NCBI RefSeq assembly: GCF_024435355.1
Contig: NZ_JAMJWG010000010.1
Location: 62,001-126,000, forward strand
Length of the DNA stretch: 64,000 nt
Origin: Streptomyces odontomachi
GTDB lineage: Bacteria; Actinomycetota; Actinomycetes; Streptomycetales; Streptomycetaceae
Direction: 5' to 3'
Shown: positions 32,731 to 41,023 of the stretch, piece by piece
Layout of the letters: every line of letters starts with the position of its first letter
Position numbering within the stretch: the first letter of the stretch is position 1
Notes under the pieces: generated by a model
Seen by the model: the letters and a program-made list of their open reading frames with translations, nothing else
Told to the model about the DNA's origin: nothing
Database searches by the model: none
Made by a program: the position numbers and the translations under genes

Positions 32731-33927
32731 TCAGCCCAGTGGCTTCTGCACCCGGATCGACTGGAGCAACCCCACCGCTATCCACACCGCGAACATCGAC
32801 GATCCGCCGTACGACACGAACGGCAGCGGGAGGCCCGCCACCGGCATGATGCCGAGGGTCATGCCGACGTTCTCGAAGGCCTGGAAGGCGAACCAGGCGA
32901 TGATGCCGGCCCCGACGATGGTGCCGTAGAGATCGGTGGCCTCGCGTGCGATGCGGCAGGCGCGCCAGAGGACGACGCCGAGCAGGAGCAGAATCAGTCC
33001 GGCGCCGACGAAACCGAGCTCCTCGCCCGCCACCGTGAACACGAAGTCGGTCTGCTGCTCCGGGACGAACTGTCCCGTGGTCTGAGACCCGTGGAACAGC
33101 CCGGTGCCGGTCAGGCCGCCCGATCCGATGGCGATACGGGCCTGGTTGGTGTTGTAGCCGACGCCCGCCGGGTCCAGCTCGGGGTTGGCGAAGGCGGCGA
33201 AGCGGTTGATCTGGTACTCGTCCAGGATGTGCAGCTGCCACACGGCGATCGCACCGGCCGCACCCGCGGCGAGCAGGCCGAAGACCCACCGGTTGGAGGC
33301 GCCGGAGGCCAGCAGCGCACCCAGCACGATGATCACCATCACCATCACGGACCCGAGGTCCGGCATCAGCATGACGATGAGGATCGGCAGCAGCGCAAGG
33401 CCCAGGGATTGCAGCACGGTGCGGTGGTCCGGGTGTTCCCGGTCGCCCGCGTCGACCCGGGCGGCCAGCAGCATCGCCATGCCCAGGATGATCGTGATCT
33501 TGACGAACTCGGAGGGCTGGAGGGAGAACCCGGCCGGGAAGACGATCCAGGCGTGCGCACCGTTGATGGTGGCGCCCAGCGGGGTGAGCACCAGCAGGAC
33601 CAGCAGCACCGACACGCCGTAGAGGATCGGCACGGCGGTGCGCAGGGTGCGGTGGCCGAGCCAGATGGTGCCGATCATCAGGGCGAGCCCGATGCCCGTG
33701 TTGAGCAGATGGCGCATCAGGAAGTAGTAGGTGTCGCCCTGGTTGATCTCGGTGCGGTTGCGGGTGGCCGAGTAGACCAGGGCGCTGCCGATCAGCGAGA
33801 GCGCGACCGAGGCGAGCAGCATCGGCCAGTCCAGCTTGCGCACCACCGAGTCGCGCGCGAACAGCCGCGTCCAGGAGGACCGCTGGGGACCGTATCCGGA
33901 GACGGAGAAGCTCTGCGGGCCGACCAT
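32731..33927 (-). CDS. rodA: SEDS peptidoglycan polymerase RodA
   Basis: 398 residues, ten hydrophobic segments. A lipid II glycosyltransferase of the SEDS family. Recognisable parts: HAWIVFPAGFSLQPSEFVKI (catalytic-side loop), LMPDLGSVMVM with the conserved Asp region, TDFVFTVAGEELGFVGAG and LPLPFVSYGGSSM, the SEDS C-terminal signature. It starts one base after the mrdA stop (TGACATG), so translation is coupled and the two form the RodA-PBP2 pair. Last gene of the mreBCD-mrdA-rodA cluster, which in Streptomyces is required for the spore wall rather than vegetative tip growth (established for S. coelicolor). Confidence 0.96.
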   Translation of the reverse strand: MVGPQSFSVSGYGPQRSSWTRLFARDSVVRKLDWPMLLASVALSLIGSALVYSATRNRTEINQGDTYYFLMRHLLNTGIGLALMIGTIWLGHRTLRTAVPILYGVSVLLVLLVLTPLGATINGAHAWIVFPAGFSLQPSEFVKITIILGMAMLLAARVDAGDREHPDHRTVLQSLGLALLPILIVMLMPDLGSVMVMVIIVLGALLASGASNRWVFGLLAAGAAGAIAVWQLHILDEYQINRFAAFANPELDPAGVGYNTNQARIAIGSGGLTGTGLFHGSQTTGQFVPEQQTDFVFTVAGEELGFVGAGLILLLLGVVLWRACRIAREATDLYGTIVGAGIIAWFAFQAFENVGMTLGIMPVAGLPLPFVSYGGSSMFAVWIAVGLLQSIRVQKPLG

Positions 33928-33928
33928 G

Positions 33929-36397
33929 TCAGATCCGCCTCCAGATCACGGGTTCGCCGGGCGGCGCGGCGTAGGGCCGCCCGGGGTCCTGACGCTCGCC
34001 GGACGGCCAGGCCGCGGCCGACCGGGCGTCGACCGCCCCGGCGCCGCCGCCGGAGTCGCCGGCCGGGGCCGCGTAGACGGCCGGTTGGACGCCGTCGGTC
34101 GTTCCGTCGTCGGCCGGCTGCTCGAACGCGGTGTTCTGTCCACCGGTCGCACCGCCCGCCGTCTGCTGGCCGCCCTGGTCCTGGCCGGTCGCGTTCGGGT
34201 CGGCCTGGTTCTGGTCCTGGCCGGTGTTCTGCTGGCCGCCCTGGTCCTGGTCGGCCTGTCGCTGAGCGGCCGACTCGTCGCCCTGCGGGTCGTAGGGCTT
34301 TATCTCCGGCGCATCGATCGAACCGTCCGAGGACACCTTGGGCAGGCTCTTCTCCGGGTGCGGCAGCAGGGCCTTCTTCGGGTCGATCTTGCCGTCCTGG
34401 CTGACGCCGTAGAGCGCGTCGTAGATCTTGCGCACCGCAGGACCGGAGGCACCGGATCCGGTACCACCCTGGGAGATCGTCATGACGACCGAGTAGTCCT
34501 TGCTGTACGTGGCGAACCACGATGTCGTCTGCTTGCCGTAGACCTCCGCCGTACCGGTCTTGGCACGCAGCGGGATCTTGTTCTGCGGCCAGCCGGTCTG
34601 CGTGAACCGCCACGCGGCGGTGCCGCGCTCCACCACGCCCTTGAGCGCGCCGTCGATCTCCTTGTTCAGCTTTGCGTTCATCGGCAGCTTGCCCTGCGCG
34701 TGCGGCTTGATCTCCTGGATGTGCTTGCCGTCCGGGCTGACGATCGCTTTGCCGATGGTGGGCTGGTAGAGCGTGCCGCCGTTGGAGATGGCCGCGTAGA
34801 TCCTGGCCTCCTGGATCGGGGTGAGCAGGGTGTCGCCCTGTCCGATGGCGTAGTTCACCGAGTCACCGGCGCGCATCCGGTTGCCTTCGAGGCAGTTCTC
34901 GTACGCGATCCGCTGGACGTAGTCGCCGTGCTTCTTGCCGGTCTTGCACCAGGAGGCCTTGTTCGCCTCCCAGTAGTCCTGCTTCCACTGGCGGTCGGGG
35001 ACCCGTCCGGTGACCTCGTTCGGCAGGTCGATGCCGGTCTCCTTGCCGAGGCCGAACTGGTGGGCGGTCTTGTAGAACCAGTCGCTCGGGTTCTTCTTCG
35101 GGTGGATGCCGCCGTCCTTCTTCCACTCGTCGTAGCCGATGCCGTAGAAGACGGTGTCGCAGGAGACCTCGAGGGCGCGGCCCAGGCTGATCGGGCCGAA
35201 GCTCTCCGACTCGTAGTTCTTGAAGACCTGGCTGCCGATGTTGAACGAGCTGGTGCAGGGGTAGTGGCCGTCGAAGGGGTGGCCGCCGTTGACCGCCGCG
35301 GTCGTGGAGATCACCTTGAAGGTCGAGCCGGGCGCCGACTGGCCCTGGATGGCACGGTTCAGCAGCGGGTAGTTGGAGTCCTTGCCGGTGAGCTTGGCGT
35401 AGTCCTTGCCGGAGATGCCGCCCACCCAGGCGTTGGGGTCGTAGGACGGGTTGGAGGCCATCGCGACCACCCGTCCCGTCTTGGCCTCCATCACGACGAC
35501 GGCGCCCGAGTCCGCCTTGTACTTCTGGTGGGTGACCGGGTCGATCTGGGTGCGGGCCACCTTCATCGCGTCGTTCAGCTCGTACTCGGCGACCCGCTGG
35601 ACCCGGGCGTCGATGCTGGTGACGACGTTCGCGCCGGGCTCGGCCTTGTCACTGTTGGCCTGGCCGATGACGCGGCCGAGGTTGTCCACCTCGTAGCGGG
35701 TGACGCCGGCCTTGCCGCGCAGCTGCGCGTCGTACTGCCGCTCCAGGCCGCTGCGGCCCACCATGTCGGAGCGCAGGTACGGCGAGTCGGTGTGCTCGGC
35801 CTTCTTGATCTCCTCGTCCGTGACGGGCGAGAGGTAGCCGAGCACCTGGGCGGTGTTGGCGTCACCGGGCGCCGGGTAGCGGCGCACCGCGGTCGGCTCG
35901 GCGGTGATGCCGGGGAAGTCCTCGGAACGCTCCCGGATCTGGAGGGCCTGCTTCGGCGTGGCCTCGTCGGTGACCGGGATGGGCTGGTAGGGCGAGCCGT
36001 TCCAGCAGGGCTGCTTGGTGTGGGCGTCGCACAGCCGGACGCGGTCCATGACCTCCTTGGGCTTCATCCCGAGGACCGCGGCGAGCTTGGTGAGCACCGC
36101 CTGGCCGCCGTCGTCCATCTTCATCAGCTTGGTGCGGGACGCGGAGACGACGAGCCGGGTCTCGTTGTCGGCGAGCGGGATGCCGCGGGCGTCGAGGATC
36201 GAGCCGCGCACGGCGGGCTGGACGACCTGCTGCACGTGGTTGCCGGAGGCTTCCTTGGCGTACTGCTGGCCGTTGCGGATCTGGAGGTACCAGAGCCGGC
36301 CGCCGAGCGTGAACAGCAGGGAGAGCACGAGGATCTGGATGACGACGAGCCTGATCTGGACCCGTGGGGTGCGGCCTGTCGCGGGGATGTTGGTCAT
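33929..36397 (-). CDS. mrdA: Penicillin-binding protein 2, class B transpeptidase
   Basis: 822 residues. One N-terminal membrane helix (LVVIQILVLSLLFTLGGRLW), the PBP dimerisation domain with RGSILDARGIPLADNETR, then the transpeptidase domain: nucleophile in SAPGSTFKV, VSCDTVFYGIG as second motif, YAIGQGDTLLTPIQEARIY, and KTGTAEVYGKQTTSWFATY as the KTG motif. The last about 130 residues are a low-complexity Gln/Asp/Gly-rich tail (GQDQNQADPN, DQDQGGQQ) not present in E. coli PBP2. ATG at 36397 (MTNIPATGRTPRV) is chosen; an upstream GTG at 36442 is in frame. Cross-links the glycan made by RodA. Confidence 0.95.
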   Translation of the reverse strand: MTNIPATGRTPRVQIRLVVIQILVLSLLFTLGGRLWYLQIRNGQQYAKEASGNHVQQVVQPAVRGSILDARGIPLADNETRLVVSASRTKLMKMDDGGQAVLTKLAAVLGMKPKEVMDRVRLCDAHTKQPCWNGSPYQPIPVTDEATPKQALQIRERSEDFPGITAEPTAVRRYPAPGDANTAQVLGYLSPVTDEEIKKAEHTDSPYLRSDMVGRSGLERQYDAQLRGKAGVTRYEVDNLGRVIGQANSDKAEPGANVVTSIDARVQRVAEYELNDAMKVARTQIDPVTHQKYKADSGAVVVMEAKTGRVVAMASNPSYDPNAWVGGISGKDYAKLTGKDSNYPLLNRAIQGQSAPGSTFKVISTTAAVNGGHPFDGHYPCTSSFNIGSQVFKNYESESFGPISLGRALEVSCDTVFYGIGYDEWKKDGGIHPKKNPSDWFYKTAHQFGLGKETGIDLPNEVTGRVPDRQWKQDYWEANKASWCKTGKKHGDYVQRIAYENCLEGNRMRAGDSVNYAIGQGDTLLTPIQEARIYAAISNGGTLYQPTIGKAIVSPDGKHIQEIKPHAQGKLPMNAKLNKEIDGALKGVVERGTAAWRFTQTGWPQNKIPLRAKTGTAEVYGKQTTSWFATYSKDYSVVMTISQGGTGSGASGPAVRKIYDALYGVSQDGKIDPKKALLPHPEKSLPKVSSDGSIDAPEIKPYDPQGDESAAQRQADQDQGGQQNTGQDQNQADPNATGQDQGGQQTAGGATGGQNTAFEQPADDGTTDGVQPAVYAAPAGDSGGGAGAVDARSAAAWPSGERQDPGRPYAAPPGEPVIWRRI

Positions 36398-36476
36398 GGG
36401 CGCAGCCCATTCGTCGGAGGGGTGGTGGGCTGGGGGTACCACCCACGCCCTTGAGGCAGTGGGGGAGGGCGGGGGA

Positions 36477-37157
36477 TCACAGCCTCTTGACCCCCTTGAT
36501 GCGTCCTGCGCGGGCCACCCGGGCCTTCACGGCTCTGGTCCGCAGCGTGCCGGCGCCGCGCTGGTCGCCGATGTTCAGGCCGGTCCCGGAGGCCAGCCAG
36601 CCGGAGGCCACGTCGGTCGCCTTGCTGGCGCCCACCGACTCGGTGACCGGGTCGTGCTCGGCGCGCCGGGCCAGCGCGATGATGAACGGCACGGTGAACG
36701 GCGCGAGCAGCAGGTCGTAGATGAGTGCCGTCAGCAGCAGGCTGCCGAGGCCGACGTGCCGGGCGGCGGTGTCGCCGACGAGCGCGCCCACTCCCGCGTA
36801 GAGCACGGTGGAGGCGATGGCGGCGGCGGCCACCACGAACAGCGGGCGCAGTACGGATTGCAACCGCCCGTGCTCCGGCCGGGCGAGGCCCGCCGCGTAG
36901 CCGATGATGCAGAGCACCAGCGCGTAGCGGCCCGCGGCATGGTCGGCCGGGGGCGCCAGGTCGGCGAGGAGTCCGGCGGCGAATCCGATCAGGGCCCCGC
37001 CCACGTGCCCGTAGACCAGGGACAGGCCGAGCACGGTGAGCAGCATCAGGTCGGGGACTGCGCCCGGCAGATGCAGCCGGGCGAGCACGCTGACCTGGAT
37101 GACGAGGGCGACGACCACCAGGGCGGTGGCGAGCAGCATCCGGTTGACCGAGCGCAT
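36477..37157 (-). CDS. mreD: Rod shape-determining protein MreD
   Basis: 226 residues with five or six membrane helices (MLLATALVVVALVIQVSVLA, LMLLTVLGLSLVYGHV, LFVVAAAAIASTVLYAGVG, LLLTALIYDLLLAPFTVPF). The cytosolic C-terminal 65 residues are basic and longer than in E. coli MreD. AGGAGAG precedes the ATG at 37157 by about ten bases. It lies between mreC (19 bp) and mrdA (79 bp) and bridges the MreBC complex to the wall synthases. Confidence 0.92.
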   Translation of the reverse strand: MRSVNRMLLATALVVVALVIQVSVLARLHLPGAVPDLMLLTVLGLSLVYGHVGGALIGFAAGLLADLAPPADHAAGRYALVLCIIGYAAGLARPEHGRLQSVLRPLFVVAAAAIASTVLYAGVGALVGDTAARHVGLGSLLLTALIYDLLLAPFTVPFIIALARRAEHDPVTESVGASKATDVASGWLASGTGLNIGDQRGAGTLRTRAVKARVARAGRIKGVKRL

Positions 37158-37176
37158 CGTTCCAGCTCTCTCCTGC

Positions 37177-38214
37177 TTAGGGCCGTTGGGGGCCGTCACC
37201 TTGGCCGGCGCCGCCGGACTGCTCGGCTGTCCCGTTCGCGTCCTGGTTCTGCGCGACGTTGCCCTGCGGATTCTGCTGGTTCTGCTGATCCTGGGGGTTC
37301 TTGGGGGCGCCGGGGGTGACGGTCACCGTGACGGTGGGGGTGGGGGTGGGCTTGGGTTTGGCCGGCAGCACCGCGTCACGGGGATCGGTGCGCGGCGGCA
37401 GGACGACGACTCCGACGATGTCGAGCTTGGTGAACGACACGAAGGGATCGACGTAGACCGTGCGGGTCAGGTCGCCTCCGGAGGGGTCCACGCGGACCAC
37501 CTTGCCGACCGGGACACCGGGCACGAACGGCTTGTCCGCCTCGGAGCCGAAGGTGACCAGCCGGTCGCCCTTCTTGACGCGCGCCTTGCCGTTCAGCAGC
37601 TGGACGCGCATCGGGCGGTCGCCGCCGCCGGAGGCGAAGCCGAGTTCGTCCGTCTTCTCCATCCGGGTGCCGACGCTGAAGTCGGGGTCGTTGGCGAGCA
37701 GCACGGTGGCGGTGTCGGGGCCGACCGTGGTGACCCGGCCGACGAGACCGTCGCCATTGAGGACGGTCATGTCACGCTTTATGCCGTCGTTGCTGCCGGC
37801 GTCGATGGTGATCGTCCAGGAGAAGCTCTGGGCCGCGCCGATCGCGATGACCTGGGCGCCCTTGATGCTGTAGCGGCCGGTGCCGGCGGTCTTGAGGATC
37901 TTGTCGAGCTGGCGGAGCTGGCTGCGGGTGCGGTCGTTGCTCCCCAGCTTGGCCTTCAGCGCCGCGTTCTCTCGCTCCAGTTCGGAGACGCGGTCGTGCC
38001 GGTTGCTGGAGTCACGGACCGCGGAGATGGCGTTGCCGACCGGGTTCACGACGCCGGAGACGCCGTTCTCGACCGGTCCGAAGGCGGCGGCCGCGGCCTG
38101 CCGTGCCCCGTCGACCGGGGAGTCCTCACCGCCCCGGATATCCACCGTGATCAGCGCGAACGCAACGGCGATCAGCAGCACCAGGAGCAGCCGGCTCTCT
38201 CGTGTGTCCCTCAC
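37177..38214 (-). CDS. mreC: Rod shape-determining protein MreC
   Basis: 345 residues. Membrane anchor (LLLVLLIAVAFALITVDIRG), coiled coil (RVSELERENAALKAKLGSND), then the beta-barrel pair with GAQVIAIGAAQSFSWTITID, NDGIKRDMTVLNGDGLVGRV and GRVTTVGPDTATVLLANDP. The C-terminal 70 residues are an extracellular Pro/Thr then Gln/Asn-rich tail (TPTPTVTVTVTPG; NPQDQQNQQNPQGN). GTG start. Scaffold linking MreB to PBP2. Confidence 0.94.
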   Translation of the reverse strand: MRDTRESRLLLVLLIAVAFALITVDIRGGEDSPVDGARQAAAAAFGPVENGVSGVVNPVGNAISAVRDSSNRHDRVSELERENAALKAKLGSNDRTRSQLRQLDKILKTAGTGRYSIKGAQVIAIGAAQSFSWTITIDAGSNDGIKRDMTVLNGDGLVGRVTTVGPDTATVLLANDPDFSVGTRMEKTDELGFASGGGDRPMRVQLLNGKARVKKGDRLVTFGSEADKPFVPGVPVGKVVRVDPSGGDLTRTVYVDPFVSFTKLDIVGVVVLPPRTDPRDAVLPAKPKPTPTPTVTVTVTPGAPKNPQDQQNQQNPQGNVAQNQDANGTAEQSGGAGQGDGPQRP

Positions 38215-38467
38215 GTGCGGCGGCCGTGCCTTCCTCTTCGGAATTCTGCGGGGGGGGTGTGTCGGTCTGGTGGGTGGGTGGGTGGGTGGGTGGTGCCTCT
38301 ATATCAAGGAATCAAGGAACTGCCGCACGGCAGGGCGCGTCCGTACTGCAATGGGGGTACTCCCCCATGCGTCAGGTCCGTCAGGTCCGTCAGGTCCGTC
38401 AGGCAAGGAAGTCCGTCCGAAGATGTCCCCGCAGAGGTCCGCACAGTCCTGGGGGACGGCGACGTGC
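38215..38467. other. mreB-mreC spacer with G-tracts and short tandem repeats
   Basis: 253 bp containing a G8 run (38250-38257), five GGG runs each separated by a single T (38269-38293), a 7-bp hairpin ATGGGGG/CCCCCAT (38351-38368) and three tandem copies of GTCAGGTCC plus a partial fourth (38371-38403). The hairpin can attenuate transcription between mreB and mreC. Confidence 0.7.
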
Positions 38468-39499
38468 TCATCGGCGCGGCTGTGCGTCCAGGACCTGCTG
38501 CAACGCCTCGAATTCCTCGACGCACCTGCCGGAGCCGAGGGCCACGCTGTCCAGCGGGTTCTCGGCGATGTGGACCGGCATGCCGGTCTCGCGGCGCAGC
38601 CGCTCGTCGAGACCGCGCAGCAGGGCGCCGCCGCCGGTGAGCACGATGCCGCGGTCCATGACGTCGCCGGAGAGCTCCGGTGGGCACTTGTCGAGCGTCG
38701 TCTTGACGGCGTCCACGATGGAGTTGACCGGCTCCTCCATGGCCTTGCGGACCTCGTCGGAGGAGATGACCACGGTCTTCGGGAGGCCGGAGACCAGGTC
38801 GCGGCCGCGGATCTCGGTGTGCTCGTCCTCTTCGGTCTCGAAGGCCGAACCGATCGTGATCTTGATCTGCTCGGAGGTGCGCTCGCCCAGCAGGAGGGAG
38901 TACTCCTTCTTGATGTGCTGGATGATCGCGTTGTCCAATTCGTCGCCGGCGACGCGGATGGACTGGGCGGTGACGATTCCGCCGAGCGAGATGACCGCGA
39001 CCTCGGTGGTGCCGCCGCCGATGTCCACGACCATGTTGCCCGTGGCCTCGTGGACGGGGAGGCCGGAGCCGATGGCCGCCGCCATGGGCTCCTCGATGAT
39101 GTGCACCTGCCGGGCACCGGCCTGCGAGGACGCCTCGATGACGGCTCTCCGCTCGACACCGGTGATACCGGAGGGCACGCAGACGACCACGCGCGGGCGG
39201 GCGAGATAGCGCCGCTTGTGCACCTTCAGGATGAAGTAGCGCAGCATCCGCTCGGTGATCTCGAAGTCCGCGATCACGCCGTCCTTCAGCGGTCGCACCG
39301 CCACGATGTTGCCCGGCGTGCGGCCGATCATCTGCTTGGCTTCGGCGCCCACCGCGAGGATCCCACCGGTGTTGGTGTTGATCGCGACGACGGAAGGTTC
39401 GTTGAGAACAATCCCCCGGCCCCTGACGTACACCAGCGTGTTGGCGGTCCCGAGGTCGACAGCCATATCACGGCCGATGAACGACATATTATTCCCCAT
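38468..39499 (-). CDS. mreB: Actin-like cytoskeletal protein MreB
   Basis: 343 residues. Actin-fold ATPase: phosphate 1 motif MAVDLGTANTLVYVRGRG, LARPRVVVCVPSGITGVERR, IIEEPMAAAIGSGLPV, phosphate 2 DIGGGTTEVAVISLGG and adenosine motif GIVLTGGGALLRGLDERL. The ATG at 39499 (MGNNMSFIGRD) gives the Streptomyces N-terminus; open frame further upstream has no similarity. First gene of the mre cluster. In Streptomyces MreB acts mainly in sporulation septa and spore wall assembly. Confidence 0.97.
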   Translation of the reverse strand: MGNNMSFIGRDMAVDLGTANTLVYVRGRGIVLNEPSVVAINTNTGGILAVGAEAKQMIGRTPGNIVAVRPLKDGVIADFEITERMLRYFILKVHKRRYLARPRVVVCVPSGITGVERRAVIEASSQAGARQVHIIEEPMAAAIGSGLPVHEATGNMVVDIGGGTTEVAVISLGGIVTAQSIRVAGDELDNAIIQHIKKEYSLLLGERTSEQIKITIGSAFETEEDEHTEIRGRDLVSGLPKTVVISSDEVRKAMEEPVNSIVDAVKTTLDKCPPELSGDVMDRGIVLTGGGALLRGLDERLRRETGMPVHIAENPLDSVALGSGRCVEEFEALQQVLDAQPRR

Positions 39500-39985
39500 G
39501 AGGATTCGTCTGGCCTTCCCAAGTAGCTTTTGATGGCATATCAGGTCGGCAAAGGTGGGTGCAGCGTGGCGTGCGTGGCGTGAAGGCTTCCATCGTAGTC
39601 CGGCCTGCACAGACCGCGCGCGAGGGTCTTCGCCATTGTCAGCAGAGGATCCGCCGCCTCGCTAATGCAGACGTGCCGATGGTGGCATGCGTTCCCCCAA
39701 TCGGCACGCATATGCGTCCGCGGCGTCCGTTTTCTGTTCGGATTCCGTCTGGAGACGCTGGTCAGGCGTGGATAGAGGTGACCTTCCATCAGGAATTCGG
39801 ACCCACCGGAAGTCCCGGGCACGTACCACCATCGGAGGTACGCGCAGTAGCTCGGACGAGTTACGGCGAAGGGGTGCGTCTTACGCCGTCGGTGCCCCTC
39901 CGGGGCGCGGGGGTGCGTGTCCTGGGAGTGCTTCCGGGGCAGCCCCATTCTCCTCGCGCCCCTTTTGGGGGCGGGGTCCCTGGCG
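39500..39985. promoter_or_regulatory. mreB upstream region and ndk 3' flank
   Basis: 486 bp between ndk (stop at 39986) and mreB, both leftward. It contains a 9-bp inverted repeat CGTGCCGAT-N19-ATCGGCACG (39672-39680, 39700-39708) within the probable mreB promoter zone, and a GC hairpin CGCCCC/GGGGCG near 39957-39973 that may terminate ndk. S. coelicolor mreB is known to have several promoters. No ORF of note. Confidence 0.45.
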
Positions 39986-40399
39986 TCAGGCCAGACCCGG
40001 GAAGAAGATCTTGAGTTCGCGTTGTGCGGACTCGTCGGAGTCCGACGCGTGGATGAGGTTCTCGCGGGTGACGGTTCCGAAGTCGCCGCGGATCGTGCCG
40101 GGCTCGGCCGCGATGGGGTCGGTCGGGCCGGACAGCCGTCGGAGCCCCTCGATGACCCGCTCCCCCTCGACGACCAGGGCGACCACGGGACCGGACGCCA
40201 TGAACTCCACCAGCGGCTCGTAGAACGGCTTGCCGACGTGCTCGGCGTAGTGCTGCTCCAGCGTGGCCCGGTCGAGCGTGCGCAGCTCCAGCGCAACGAT
40301 CTGCCAGTCCGCCTTGCGCTCGATGCGGCCGACGATCTCGCCGACCAGCGAGCGGCGGACGGCATCCGGCTTGAGGAGGACAAGAGTGCGCTGGGTCAC
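39986..40399 (-). CDS. ndk: Nucleoside diphosphate kinase
   Basis: 137 residues, full length. RTLVLLKPDAVRRSLVGEI start, the FYEPLVEFMASGPVVALVV segment, LSGPTDPIAAEPGTIRGDFG, and the active-site NLIHASDSDESAQRE with phospho-accepting histidine. GTG at 40399 has GGAG eight bases upstream. Equilibrates NTP and dNTP pools using ATP. Confidence 0.98.
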   Translation of the reverse strand: MTQRTLVLLKPDAVRRSLVGEIVGRIERKADWQIVALELRTLDRATLEQHYAEHVGKPFYEPLVEFMASGPVVALVVEGERVIEGLRRLSGPTDPIAAEPGTIRGDFGTVTRENLIHASDSDESAQRELKIFFPGLA

Positions 40400-40549
40400 G
40401 GGGGTGGCTCCTTCGATCACGTCAGGTTCGGGGCTCAGAGGTTACCGGGCGTGCCCGCCCACCTCTCACACGGCGTCAGCGCCGCGGGGTGCGGTCACCG
40501 GCCCACCGCACCCCGCGGCGCTCGAAGGACTCCTCCCCCACTGCCCGGA

Positions 40550-40604
40550 ACGGGCGTGGGAGGTGCCCCCACCACAGCCCTGGACGGGCGTGGGAGGTAC
40601 CCCC
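40550..40604. repeat. Direct repeat of a 21-bp GC motif
   Basis: ACGGGCGTGGGAGGTGCCCCC at 40550-40570 recurs with one mismatch at 40584-40604. Similar GGGGGTACCxCCC motifs appear near 36433 and 38354; this is a common Streptomyces intergenic repeat type. Confidence 0.6.
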
Positions 40605-40648
40605 GCGCGGGCCTCCCGGCCGCTCGGAAAGCCCGCTCCACGGGTCCG

Positions 40649-41017
40649 CTACCCGGCGCCCGCTTCGGGCTCCGCGCCGGCCTGGGCGTGCTCCGCCGCG
40701 CGCGCCGCCTTCAGCTCGTCCACCTTCCGGCCGAAGTGCACCGAGCACCACCACAGCGCGGCGAAGGCGGCACCCAGGAAGAACATGGCGGGCACGGCGA
40801 ACCCGGCCGCGATCAGGGCGATCTGGAGGACCCAGCCGAGCTGCACCCCGCCGGGGCGGGTGACCATGCCGCACAGCAGCAGGCTGAGGAGCATGGCGAC
40901 ACCGCAGACGGTCCACACGGTGGCCATGCTCAGGTCGGGGTCCTTCATGGCGACCAGACCGGCGAAGCCGACCACGAAGAACTCGCCGAGCAGGGTGGAG
41001 GCACAGAGCGTACGCAC
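40649..41017 (-). CDS. DUF4233 membrane protein
   Basis: 122 residues with four hydrophobic segments (LLGEFFVVGFAGLVAM, VWTVCGVAMLLSLLLCGMV, WVLQIALIAAGFAVPAMFFL, GAAFAALWWCSVHFG) and a charged Ala/Glu-rich tail. A conserved actinobacterial protein typically found immediately after folC, as here (6-bp gap). Function unknown. GTG start. Confidence 0.85.
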   Translation of the reverse strand: MRTLCASTLLGEFFVVGFAGLVAMKDPDLSMATVWTVCGVAMLLSLLLCGMVTRPGGVQLGWVLQIALIAAGFAVPAMFFLGAAFAALWWCSVHFGRKVDELKAARAAEHAQAGAEPEAGAG

Positions 41018-41023
41018 GGTAGG

